Positions 1-6,881 are shown, numbered from the stretch's first letter. The stretch: 11,348 bases of DNA from Candidatus Symbiothrix sp. (GCA_031270925.1 JAISWY010000287.1:1-11348); one strand, 5' to 3'. The notes: a model not told the origin generated them from the sequence alone. Translations and numbers: made by a program.

Positions 1-335
1 GCATTGGTTCTGTCTATCGTTTTACGCATCAACTCTTTCGAATGAAATTGAAGCATTTCATTTTCAATATTGATTGGCATTATAAAACTGTTGTAACGAT
101 TCATCCGCATAGTGGCGGACTGCGTATTGGCAGGGGTCTTAATCATCATAGTCAAGGAACGTTTGTATATATATGGCGTCTTGCTATATTGATAATAAAA
201 ATACCCCCCAAACACTATAAGCGAAAGGATAAACCACCTCCAATGGAATATGAGAAACTTGATGATATCAACTACGTTAATTACCCTTTCCTCAGGGTTT
301 CGCATGGAAGATGTATTATTGTCTAAGTATGCCAT
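1..335 (-). CDS. Wzz/GumC-type polysaccharide co-polymerase, N-terminal part (cut by left edge)
   Basis: The reverse strand reads from ATG at 335-333 without a stop to base 1, giving 111 codons. The protein begins MAYLDNNTSSMRNPEERVIN. A cytosolic segment is followed by one membrane helix at about residues 27-49, rich in F, W, I and L after the HWRW cluster, and then by a periplasmic segment containing INIENEMLQFHSKELMRK (about 89-106). This is the usual start of Bacteroidota Wzz-domain proteins, where the NE-hxx-hxSxxLM pattern follows the first helix. Such proteins sit in the inner membrane, set chain length and contact the outer-membrane exporter; many carry a C-terminal tyrosine kinase domain, which cannot be seen here. 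The start lies 12 bp after the stop of the export lipoprotein gene, with AGGA upstream, so it is co-transcribed. Family assignment is firm; kinase content is unknown. Confidence 0.87.
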   Translation of the reverse strand, partial: MAYLDNNTSSMRNPEERVINVVDIIKFLIFHWRWFILSLIVFGGYFYYQYSKTPYIYKRSLTMMIKTPANTQSATMRMNRYNSFIMPINIENEMLQFHSKELMRKTIDRTN

Positions 336-347
336 CTCTAATTCCTT

Positions 348-1145
348 TTAATTTTTATTAAGCAAAAGAGCATATAAAACCAACGTTGACATTGAGGTTA
401 AAATTGAAATCATACTCCAATTGCTTTGGAACCTTCTGGAAACTTCCGTGGCTTTGGGATATACATAAACAATGTCGTTTTGCTGCAAGTAAAAACAGGG
501 GGAATCAAAAACAGCCGTCGAACGCACATCCGTAATCATCAATCTTCGAACACCATCTTCTTCCCTGATGACTCCCACCTTATCCATACGTCCATTATCT
601 TTTATGCCTCCCGCGCGGGTTAGCGCTTCAAGCAAGGTTATGCGACTCTCGTCCACTGAAAGAATGCCCACGCTGGTTTCCCCCATCATCATTATCTTTA
701 AATTCAATAACTCTACGGAAACAAACGGTTCTTTGAGCTGCCCTTCCTCAATCAAACGTTTCCTGATGAATTCGCCCAATTCGAGTTTGGTCAGCCCTTC
801 GGCGTGTATCCTACCCAATACGGGGAAATTGATGTCCCCATTTTCGTTTACCACATATCCTTTTTCTTTTATTACCGATGCGGATGATTCTGATATATTA
901 CTATTGTCGCCCACCCGATAAGTTCCACCGGTGCCCACATTGAAGGGCTCTGCCAACTCTGGATTTTTTGCCGATACAGTAATACTTAATTTGTCATTTT
1001 GTTGAATCTTAATTTCCTGCTGTTCCATGACGGGATAAGCTCGATCTTCTTTCATATCTTCCAGATAAGTGATACTCTTAGGTCCGAAGCAGGAAGTTAC
1101 CAGCATAGCGGTACATACTACCGATAGATAACAATATTTTCTCAT
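348..1145 (-). CDS. Wza/BexD-like outer-membrane polysaccharide export lipoprotein
   Basis: A 265-residue lipoprotein expected to form or feed the outer-membrane exit channel for capsule or exopolysaccharide. Residues 1-19 form a short signal peptide ending in a lipobox, LVTSC, with the lipidated cysteine at 19. A poly_export domain (PF02563 type) follows at about 43-148, including the Bacteroidota-typical stretch DKLSITVSAKNPELAEPFN. One SLBB-like domain occupies about 150-228 (TLLEALTRAGG, then QQNDIVYVYP). A hydrophobic segment at about 243-262 close to the C-terminus could be a membrane helix. The protein is shorter than E. coli Wza (about 380 residues), as is common in this phylum. It starts 16 bp after the kinase gene and ends 12 bp before the co-polymerase gene, so export and length control are made from one transcript. 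Family is clear; the exported polymer is not identified. Confidence 0.93.
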   Translation of the reverse strand: MRKYCYLSVVCTAMLVTSCFGPKSITYLEDMKEDRAYPVMEQQEIKIQQNDKLSITVSAKNPELAEPFNVGTGGTYRVGDNSNISESSASVIKEKGYVVNENGDINFPVLGRIHAEGLTKLELGEFIRKRLIEEGQLKEPFVSVELLNLKIMMMGETSVGILSVDESRITLLEALTRAGGIKDNGRMDKVGVIREEDGVRRLMITDVRSTAVFDSPCFYLQQNDIVYVYPKATEVSRRFQSNWSMISILTSMSTLVLYALLLNKN

Positions 1146-1161
1146 AGTTTTAATCCATTAA

Positions 1162-2091
1162 TTATTTTAATATTTCTTGAATTTTCTCGTAACACAATTG
1201 CGCCGCCTCCCTATTGGGCAGGCATTCCAAACGACCAATTGTTGTTTTTTGTATCGTTTCCTCCAAAATACCACAAAGAGCCGAATACAATTCATTGTTC
1301 CATCGCATGGATGAACATGATGGAAGCAACGAAATCATAGCGTTTGCACCTTTCATTTGCGAAAAACGATTCTGCGGTGCCTGTTCCAACCGGACGATGG
1401 CTTTCAGCCTTACTTGCTTGTTGATATAGCACGGCGTTTTGCCGCTCCACGGCGTTCCGCAAATATATACTTTTCCGTCCTCTCCAATTTTTAGGGCGGG
1501 ATTATCATCGTTCAACAACTTCGTCCCTTCGATGTGGCGAATCCACAACGAACTATGGGTACTCTTCCCCGTGCCGCTCTTCCCAAGGAAAGCATATCCC
1601 CAACCGTCTTTTTCCACAACCGAGGCGTGCAAAAGAACCGTTTGATGAAGAACAACCGCTTGGGCAAAGGCAATCATCAAAAACGGAGACAACAAATCCC
1701 TGTCATTTATCCTTTCAGTGCACAAATATACATCAGATTTTTTAAAATCCTTATCACTTAACATAAAAGAATGACTATTTTTATCATAAATTTGATCTAT
1801 AATATAATAATCGTCCGATTCCAACACCCTGATTTCAGAGATAAACAAGTCTGAAATTTCGGCGAGCAACTTTACAGAACCGGGAATTTCCTTATTATTT
1901 CCGCATTTCACGTTTATCTCGCATACCGTGTTTCCTTTGTCGGAAAAGCCCTGTTGGAACGGGGCGCACGATGGAAGCAGCAAGTTCCAATCAACGGGTT
2001 CATCGGAATTTATGCAAACCCCCAAGCCCGCTATTTCATAGCAGACTGATTTTGTCGCGGTATGCCTTTCGTTTTTCTCCATCCAACTCAT
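1162..2091 (-). CDS. HPr kinase-related P-loop serine kinase
   Basis: A 309-residue protein whose C-terminal half has the HPr kinase/PEP-carboxykinase-like fold markers. LLHASVVE (153-160) is followed by a Walker A loop GKSGTGKST at 170-178, an acidic NDDNP motif at 194-198 and GTPWSGKT at 212-219. The N-terminal 140 residues resemble no domain I recognise. True HPr kinases act on HPr in PTS regulation, but this relative lacks the usual HprK N-terminal domain and lies in a PqqD/nucleotidyltransferase/ABC-exporter operon. HprK-like kinases of this type phosphorylate the C-terminal serine of some lasso peptides (paeninodin-type clusters). By analogy it may phosphorylate a peptide or a glycan carrier; that is inference. 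The start codon abuts the ABC gene stop with no gap; Met4 is an alternative start. The export lipoprotein gene follows after 16 bp. Confidence 0.82.
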   Translation of the reverse strand: MSWMEKNERHTATKSVCYEIAGLGVCINSDEPVDWNLLLPSCAPFQQGFSDKGNTVCEINVKCGNNKEIPGSVKLLAEISDLFISEIRVLESDDYYIIDQIYDKNSHSFMLSDKDFKKSDVYLCTERINDRDLLSPFLMIAFAQAVVLHQTVLLHASVVEKDGWGYAFLGKSGTGKSTHSSLWIRHIEGTKLLNDDNPALKIGEDGKVYICGTPWSGKTPCYINKQVRLKAIVRLEQAPQNRFSQMKGANAMISLLPSCSSMRWNNELYSALCGILEETIQKTTIGRLECLPNREAAQLCYEKIQEILK

Positions 2092-3732
2092 TTAATTTAA
2101 ACGAACAACCTGCTGACAAGCATCCGCCAAATGCAAATCGTGCGTTACAAATATCATTATTTTATCCTTTCCTGCAAGCATCAGGTTTTCGATGAGGCGG
2201 CGGGAAGTTTGCGAGTCCAACGCCGACGTTATCTCATCGAAAAGCCAAATGTCGCAGTCTCGCAAAAGTGCGCGGGTGATGGCTATGCGCTGCGCCTGCC
2301 CTTCGGACAAGCCTTGTCCCGATTCCCCTATTTCCGTATCCAGACCGTCGGGAAGCGAAAATACAAATTCCGCACAAGCCAGATTTAAAGCGTCCGCCAA
2401 CTGTTTGTCGTCGGCAGAAGAATTTATCAGCAACAAATTTTCGCGGATAGTTCCGTTGAACAAGGTATTTCCCTGCGGAACATAAGCGAAATTATTGCGG
2501 GTGGAAACGGAAACGCCCGATTTCCCCTTCGCCGACTCAATGGACAACCGCCCTTTATCGGGCTTTATCAACGCCAGCATCAAACGGATGAGCGTGGTTT
2601 TGCCTTTGCCGCTCGTCCCCACAATCGCCGTCGGTTTCCCCGCCTCCATCGTCGCGCTGAAATCTTCAATCACGTTCAGGTCTTCGTATCTGAAACAAAG
2701 TTTATCCGCCGTCAGGCGAAGGGGGTGGTCTATTTTCACGGGTTTTGCATCAATTTCTGTTTCGTTCTCGCATATCTCCATCATCCGTTCTATCGCCGTC
2801 TGGCTACGAATGGCAACGGAAGCGAAGCCAATCATCGAAAGGACAGGCGTTTGTATTCCACTTACCAATTGAAGAAAAGCCGTCATCGTGCCATACGTAA
2901 TTTCACCGCTATGCAGGCGATAGATACCCCATAAAAACGCCAGTAAATACCCTCCGTTGAAAGTCAGCTTGATGATGAATTGCGAGAGCGTATAAAATGT
3001 CAACTGTTTCATCTTCAATTGGAATAACGAATCCTGCGAAGCCAATATCTTTTCCCATCTTACTTTGACAGCTTGCAAGCCCATAATGAGCAGCCTGTTT
3101 TTCAAATTTTCGAGCAAAGCCGTCCCGAAATGGCTTTGAGCCTTTTTTACCACTTGGGACAAACTCCTCATTTTCTTATAGTAAAGTTTCGAAAACAGAA
3201 GCAGGGGGGTAATACACAAAATCATCATTGCCAACATCGAATCCATTGCCCAGAGAAAACCCAGCGAAGCCGCCAGCTTTATGCAGGTAACCAAAAATGC
3301 GGGAAAAGAAGAAACCACCATTTGTGTCGTCTCCGCACAATCGGCATTCAACCTTACCAACAAATCGCCCGTATGCCATTGTTTAGCCCGATGCCACAAA
3401 GTAGTCATCTGCGTCCAAATTAAAGAATTTTGCAAGCGGATGGTAACTTTCATATTCACGTATTCGCTAATTCGTCCCGTGGCTATTCCCAACACCACAC
3501 TGATAAAAACACTGGCTATGATATATACCAGCGTTGTTCTCAACGATCCGGACATCTTGCCGGTGGCAATATCCACCGCTTGTTTAGACCAATAGATGAA
3601 CGCCAAGGAAAAAACGAGGCTGATCATTTCCAAGACAAAACAAAGGATTATCCCACCCCGGTTACCTTTGGTAATCGACCATGCCCAAATAATCTGGTTC
3701 CTTAACTCGGAATATTTTATACGGTGTTTCAT
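2092..3732 (-). CDS. ABCB-type ABC exporter, fused permease and ATPase
   Basis: A 546-residue half-transporter in the inner membrane, expected to work as a homodimer. The membrane domain spans about 1-320, with hydrophobic helices near 27-48, 67-84, 143-162, 166-184, 250-270 and 279-303. The ATPase domain follows: Walker A GTSGKGKTT (372-380), Q-loop Gln at 420, signature LSEGQ (475-479, in place of the usual LSGGQ), Walker B DIWLFDE ending in Glu500, and the switch His531. All catalytic positions are present, so it should be active. There is no N-terminal C39 peptidase domain, so it would not cleave a leader peptide itself. It overlaps the nucleotidyltransferase gene by 4 bp (ATGA) and abuts the kinase gene. 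Exporters of this layout are the D component of lasso-peptide clusters. It could equally export a lipid-linked or small-molecule substrate. Confidence 0.9.
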   Translation of the reverse strand: MKHRIKYSELRNQIIWAWSITKGNRGGIILCFVLEMISLVFSLAFIYWSKQAVDIATGKMSGSLRTTLVYIIASVFISVVLGIATGRISEYVNMKVTIRLQNSLIWTQMTTLWHRAKQWHTGDLLVRLNADCAETTQMVVSSFPAFLVTCIKLAASLGFLWAMDSMLAMMILCITPLLLFSKLYYKKMRSLSQVVKKAQSHFGTALLENLKNRLLIMGLQAVKVRWEKILASQDSLFQLKMKQLTFYTLSQFIIKLTFNGGYLLAFLWGIYRLHSGEITYGTMTAFLQLVSGIQTPVLSMIGFASVAIRSQTAIERMMEICENETEIDAKPVKIDHPLRLTADKLCFRYEDLNVIEDFSATMEAGKPTAIVGTSGKGKTTLIRLMLALIKPDKGRLSIESAKGKSGVSVSTRNNFAYVPQGNTLFNGTIRENLLLINSSADDKQLADALNLACAEFVFSLPDGLDTEIGESGQGLSEGQAQRIAITRALLRDCDIWLFDEITSALDSQTSRRLIENLMLAGKDKIMIFVTHDLHLADACQQVVRLN

Positions 3733-4835
3733 TTTCCTAAACGTCCTCTAATGCGGGAATACAACTGTATGACCGGAAACCAGCAGGCTTCCGACGGAAC
3801 GTAGCGAAAGGAGAGCCGGAAACGGTGCAGCAAATGGCGAAAAGAATGGCTTCGTTTCTCCCACGGATCGTGTTTGTTCCGCCCAAAACGTTGGTCGGCA
3901 AAGCCAAAATTTCCACTCTCCACAATTTCGTCCAACATCCATGCAACATCGTCCCTGTTGTCTAACGGGAAGGGCAGGTATGCTTCGGACATACTCAAGT
4001 GTTTTACCAGCAACTGATTGAGCATCTGAATCCAACGATAGATACCCAATCGGCGGTAAATATTTTCCAGCACCGCCCCGTCTATTCTGTCGCGGTACGC
4101 ATAGCAAACACGCGCCGAATCGCAAAGCTGCCTCAGCCCGATGCCAAACGAGAGCGAATGTTTCAGGATGTGCGAATTAACCATTACATGGGTAAGCAAA
4201 GGCGAAAGCAAGGCTACGCGCTGACTGTTAAAACTCATCCACAATTTGTTTTTCTCTTCATCCCGTTCCAAGGCTTTTAAATATTTGGCGACGAATGGAT
4301 TATGGATGTCCATCAACCGGCTATGGTGTTCCACCGGAATTCCTTTCCACACATAATCCACATCCAAATCAATGCTTTTGTTCACTTTAAAACCTTTACC
4401 GGCAATCAAACGGTTTGCTTCCCCGAAGGCTTCACGCGGATAAAAATACCAGTCGATGTCGCCGCATACGCGGTGCAGGGGCTGATCGTAACACTGCGCC
4501 AAGCCCTGACCTTTGAGCAGGTACATATTGAGGTTGTTCCTCGAAAAAAAACCGCCCAATTTTTCAATAAGCTCGTTCATCTGCTTGTTCCGCGCCTCAA
4601 TCGTTGTTATCAACGCCGTCCATTTCAGCATCAAACTTTTCGGGGGGAAACATTCGGGAGGAAGCCGCAAAATGCTGTCGTATATGATTCCTTCAACCGT
4701 TTGCTCCCTCGAAAAAGAGAAGAGCCGCGCCCATTCGTCTTCCGTCAATGAAATATTCCGGGGGATTGGGGAATTATTCCACAATCCCGCCTTGAGCAAC
4801 GCGAAAAAAGCGATTTTAACGGAATCGAAATTCAT
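3729..4835 (-). CDS. Nucleotidyltransferase-family protein (PF14907 type)
   Basis: A 368-residue protein of the NTP_transf_5 family. The diagnostic stretch is LKGQGLAQCY (107-116) followed by PLHRVCGDIDWYF (119-131). The GDID at 125-128 supplies the two aspartates expected to bind metal and nucleotide. The frame opens further upstream at 4877, but that start would overlap the preceding gene by 41 bp. The ATG at 4835 gives MNFDSVKIAFFALLKAGLW, a normal start for the family, 1 bp after the preceding stop (TAAGATG), so I chose it. The end overlaps the exporter start by 4 bp. In the pseudomycoidin lasso cluster a relative works with an HprK-like kinase and adds sugar to the phosphorylated peptide; other members are uncharacterised. 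Its position between PqqD and exporter supports a modifying role, but the substrate is unknown. Confidence 0.83.
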   Translation of the reverse strand: MNFDSVKIAFFALLKAGLWNNSPIPRNISLTEDEWARLFSFSREQTVEGIIYDSILRLPPECFPPKSLMLKWTALITTIEARNKQMNELIEKLGGFFSRNNLNMYLLKGQGLAQCYDQPLHRVCGDIDWYFYPREAFGEANRLIAGKGFKVNKSIDLDVDYVWKGIPVEHHSRLMDIHNPFVAKYLKALERDEEKNKLWMSFNSQRVALLSPLLTHVMVNSHILKHSLSFGIGLRQLCDSARVCYAYRDRIDGAVLENIYRRLGIYRWIQMLNQLLVKHLSMSEAYLPFPLDNRDDVAWMLDEIVESGNFGFADQRFGRNKHDPWEKRSHSFRHLLHRFRLSFRYVPSEACWFPVIQLYSRIRGRLGK

Positions 4836-4836
4836 C

Positions 4837-5109
4837 TTACTCGGTAAGCAACAGTTTTTGCGATTCCAAGAAATCAATTAAACGGCGGACATCTTCCAAT
4901 GCCCGTTCCCGCTCCACCTCGTACCGTTCCGTGAGTAAGCCCGCGGCTGACTCTTCGGAGAAGTCCATGTTTTCAATTTTTTCCCAAAGCCATGCCGCCG
5001 ACTCGTTCAACGTGAATACTTTCGTCATGTCGGTTACGCCCTGCATGGGTTCTACGATGATGTAATCATCACCCACCTTGCGCAAAATCAATCCACTTTT
5101 TATCTTCAT
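4837..5109 (-). CDS. PqqD-like peptide-recognition (RRE) protein
   Basis: A 90-residue protein with the PqqD-family pattern: an N-terminal beta-hairpin region (GLILRKVGDDYIIVEP, 6-21), then a strand leading to LNESAAWLWEKIE (34-46), an acidic linker and a C-terminal helix DVRRLIDFLESQKLL (73-87). PqqD-family proteins (PF05402) are winged-helix peptide binders that hand a precursor peptide's leader to modifying enzymes; in lasso clusters they are called B1. It is the first gene of the operon, about 80 nt after the predicted transcription start. The next gene begins 1 bp after its stop. No precursor peptide is encoded in the leader or immediately upstream. Family call rests on length, helix pattern and neighbours; peptide binding itself is inferred. 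Confidence 0.83.
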   Translation of the reverse strand: MKIKSGLILRKVGDDYIIVEPMQGVTDMTKVFTLNESAAWLWEKIENMDFSEESAAGLLTERYEVERERALEDVRRLIDFLESQKLLLTE

Positions 5110-5194
5110 ATTTTGTCTTTATACTCTATAAAATGGCTCTAAAATACGTCTCTTGCAACTTTTTATCTTCACATAATCTGTTGTAAAAGCGGCT

Positions 5195-5226
5195 CAAAGA
5201 TAGGCATTTTTTTAATGAAGCACAAA
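5195..5226 (-). promoter_or_regulatory. Bacteroidota-type promoter for the left (PqqD-to-Wzz) operon
   Basis: On the minus strand a TTTG (5226-5223) is followed after 20 nt by TATCTTTG (5202-5195). This matches the Bacteroidota consensus of TTTG about 19-21 nt before TAnnTTTG. Transcription would start near 5188, giving a leader of about 80 nt before the PqqD-like ATG at 5109. The leader holds no convincing small ORF. No terminator or other promoter was seen between this site and base 1, so the six genes are probably one transcript. Confidence 0.7.
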
Positions 5227-5278
5227 TTTTGGGTTTTTAAAAAAATCGTTTTCCTCAAACAACTTTTTATTATTTCCC

Positions 5279-5484
5279 TTATTTATTTAGCAATTCCCAA
5301 AAAAGTTTGCCCTTTATTTTCTGAACTGCTGTTTTGAAAACTGTTTTTGTCCTCAGAACATCGCGTAGCTTATGCCTGCAGTTTAACCCGATAAACTTGT
5401 CGTTCTCAACGTTCAAATTTTCAATGATTTTGAATTTCGAAAAACCGCTTTTCCAAAACGAAAACATCACGGATTGGCAGGCAG
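5279..5484 (-). pseudogene. Possible 3' remnant of an unidentified gene
   Basis: The minus strand is open to a TAA at 5281-5279. The last 65 or so codons read like protein, for example ENDKFIGLNCRHKLRDVL followed by a basic helix-like tail ending GKLFWELLNK. The open frame extends upstream to 5731, but that part lies opposite a transposase remnant and looks like chance. I do not recognise the family. The simplest reading is the C-terminal end of a gene that once preceded the PqqD operon and lost its 5' part to IS insertion or deletion. It may also be a fortuitous frame; nothing else supports translation. Confidence 0.28.
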
Positions 5485-5788
5485 TTGGTTTTCTTCGATA
5501 GAAAATATGCAATGTTGCAAAGGGGAGTTGGGGGAGGATTTTATAATGGACTTGAAGAGCAACACGGGCTTTGCCAAATCTCCGGCCAAAACCATAAAGA
5601 CACAAACGAAGCACTTTGTATTCTCTATTGTGGCATACCTGAAATTGGAGTGGCTCAGACAACGAACAGAAAAAAATCATTTTGCTATGAAATCCCAAAT
5701 CTATTTGGCCGCCCAACAAGCTGCCTATCATGAGTTGAAAAAGTTATCAACACCGAGGGTAGCATAATTGGTTTTTTTCGATAAAAAG
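5485..5788 (+). repeat. Imperfect 21-nt direct repeat bracketing the transposase remnant
   Basis: The 21 bases at 5485-5505 and at 5768-5788 both follow the pattern TTGGTTTT-Y-TTCGATA-R-AAA-R and agree at 18 of 21 positions. They lie just before the recognisable transposase homology and just after its stop codon. They could mark the edges of a deleted or duplicated IS segment. AT-rich sequence makes a chance match possible. Confidence 0.35.
5500..5767 (+). pseudogene. Decayed C-terminal end of an IS transposase (IS4/IS701-like DDE type)
   Basis: From about 5557 to the TAA at 5765-5767 one frame reads KSNTGFAKSPAKTIKTQTKH, then FVFSIVAYLKLEWL, then KNHFAMKSQIYLAAQQAAYH and ELKKL. This follows the C-terminus of DDE transposases of the IS4/IS701 group, where a conserved KSN..hxKSPTK, HhhxSIVAYhKLE and NHFAhKSKhYL order occurs after the catalytic Glu region. 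The part just upstream (LQRGVGGGFYNGL, about 5515-5553) continues the homology in another frame, so a +1 shift lies near 5554-5558. The expected KRW-VEE sequence is degraded there to R-GVGGG. Only about 85 of roughly 350-400 residues remain. The element is dead and marks an old insertion at the boundary between the two divergent operons. Exact IS family is uncertain. Confidence 0.7.
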
Positions 5789-5844
5789 TGCGTAAGGTAA
5801 GTTCCATAAGTAGAAAAAACGAAACAAAAATAGTGTTTTTTATT

Positions 5845-5865
5845 CCGACAATACTTATGTGTCGG
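5845..5865. other. Small inverted repeat in the divergent intergenic region
   Basis: CCGACA (5845-5850) and TGTCGG (5860-5865) can pair as a 6-bp stem with a 9-nt loop. No T-run follows on either strand, so it is not a standard terminator. It lies 41 bp before the promoter of the plus-strand module and might be an operator or an IS-end relic. Significance is uncertain. Confidence 0.25.
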
Positions 5866-5905
5866 CATAAATTTCAGGGGAAATGCGCAAAAAACCATAA
5901 AAAAA

Positions 5906-5935
5906 TTGTTTTTACCGATTTTCCATTTACCTTTG
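5906..5935 (+). promoter_or_regulatory. Bacteroidota-type promoter for the plus-strand module
   Basis: TTG at 5906-5908 is followed after 19 nt by TACCTTTG at 5928-5935, matching the TAnnTTTG element and spacing of Bacteroidota promoters. The start of transcription would be near 5942, giving a leader of about 70 nt before the ATG at 6012. It is the only good promoter candidate seen ahead of the methyltransferase-like and GT4 genes, which probably share it. Confidence 0.65.
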
Positions 5936-6011
5936 TAACGATTTCGGGCAAAATTTAAACGGAATTCGGCTTTGTCAAAAATCAAAATGGAATTTTTAGA
6001 AGTCCTATATA

Positions 6012-6881
6012 ATGTACAGTAATATGCTTGAATTAAAAAATTTTCATCCGGTAACCATAAATGATTTGATTCGTGTAGGCAGGGATGCTGACGGCGGGTA
6101 TGTCCTTTCCAAACGACAAGTTGAAAATACAGAAACATTATTGAGTTTTGGGATCAATGACGATTGGTCTTTTGAAGCAGATTTTTTGACAAAGAAAAAC
6201 GCAAAATTATATGCGTTTGATCATTCCGTGTCCAAAAGAGGATTTCGCCTTGCATTTCTTTTTGACAGTCAAAATTATCTTAAATTTATGTTTTACAATG
6301 TGTTTATGGGTAGAATTTCCAGGGTTAGGATATATTATAAAGTTTGGAAAGCTACACAAAAATTAGCCAAAGATTTCGAACGTTTTTTTGATAAAAACCA
6401 AGACCGTTTTTTTATCCCAAAATTTGTAGGGGAAAAGAACGATGAAAGATATATACGTTTAGATACAATTTTTACTGATTACCTGAAAAACATACCCGAT
6501 TTTTCTGTTTTTATTAAGATGGATGTCGAATCTTGGGAATATCGTACACTTCCTCAATTGACCCCATTTTTCAACAAAGTTAATGGCTTGGTCGTTGAAT
6601 TTCATGATATTGATATTGCCGAAAGAAAATTTCAAGAAATTATCGACAGGCTTTCCTGTGAATTTTATATTGCCCATGTGCATGCAAATAACTACGATGA
6701 CTTTATTCATAATACAAATTTTCCAAAAGTACTGGAAATTACATTTATTAATAAATCATTGGTTCCCGGACAAATCCCCCCCCCTAAATCCTCTCTAAAA
6801 TATCCAATAGAAGGTCTTGATTTCCCATGCAATTCAGACTTGGATGACATTGCTTTAAATTTTGAAAAACAAATAAACTAA
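6012..6881 (+). CDS. FkbM-like methyltransferase-fold protein
   Basis: A 289-residue protein resembling the FkbM/Methyltransf_21 group seen in glycan clusters. RVGRDADGGYVL (21-32) and LLSFGINDDWSFEADF (43-58) form the SAM-site-like start, YAFDHS (67-72) closes the second strand, and FIKMDVESWEYRTL (167-180) with LVVEFHDID (193-201) match the FkbM core. HVHANNY (222-228) and a C-terminal FPKVLEITF segment follow the same family pattern. Such proteins are usually predicted to O-methylate sugars, but most of this subgroup lack biochemical proof. The start at 6012 follows the promoter; Met5 (6024) is possible. The coding sequence is strongly AT-rich compared with the minus-strand genes. A GT4 gene follows after 115 bp on the same strand. 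Fold call is good; the methylated substrate is unknown. Confidence 0.8.
   Translation: MYSNMLELKNFHPVTINDLIRVGRDADGGYVLSKRQVENTETLLSFGINDDWSFEADFLTKKNAKLYAFDHSVSKRGFRLAFLFDSQNYLKFMFYNVFMGRISRVRIYYKVWKATQKLAKDFERFFDKNQDRFFIPKFVGEKNDERYIRLDTIFTDYLKNIPDFSVFIKMDVESWEYRTLPQLTPFFNKVNGLVVEFHDIDIAERKFQEIIDRLSCEFYIAHVHANNYDDFIHNTNFPKVLEITFINKSLVPGQIPPPKSSLKYPIEGLDFPCNSDLDDIALNFEKQIN

Noticed and set aside
42..326. A 94-codon open frame on the plus strand
   Set aside because: It lies opposite the Wzz-type coding sequence, whose membrane helix and family motif are clear; the plus-strand translation resembles nothing.
4836..4877. A longer start for the nucleotidyltransferase at 4877
   Set aside because: It adds 14 residues unlike the family and overlaps the PqqD-like gene by 41 bp, while ATG at 4835 fits the family start and the 1-bp spacing.
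5178..5212. A 12-codon frame (MPIFEPLLQQIM) as a possible precursor peptide
   Set aside because: Its ATG lies upstream of the predicted transcription start, overlapping the promoter region, and it has no leader/core organisation.
5728..6138. A 136-codon open frame on the minus strand
   Set aside because: It covers the intergenic region, the plus-strand promoter and the start of the FkbM-like gene. Composition is that of translated AT-rich noncoding DNA.
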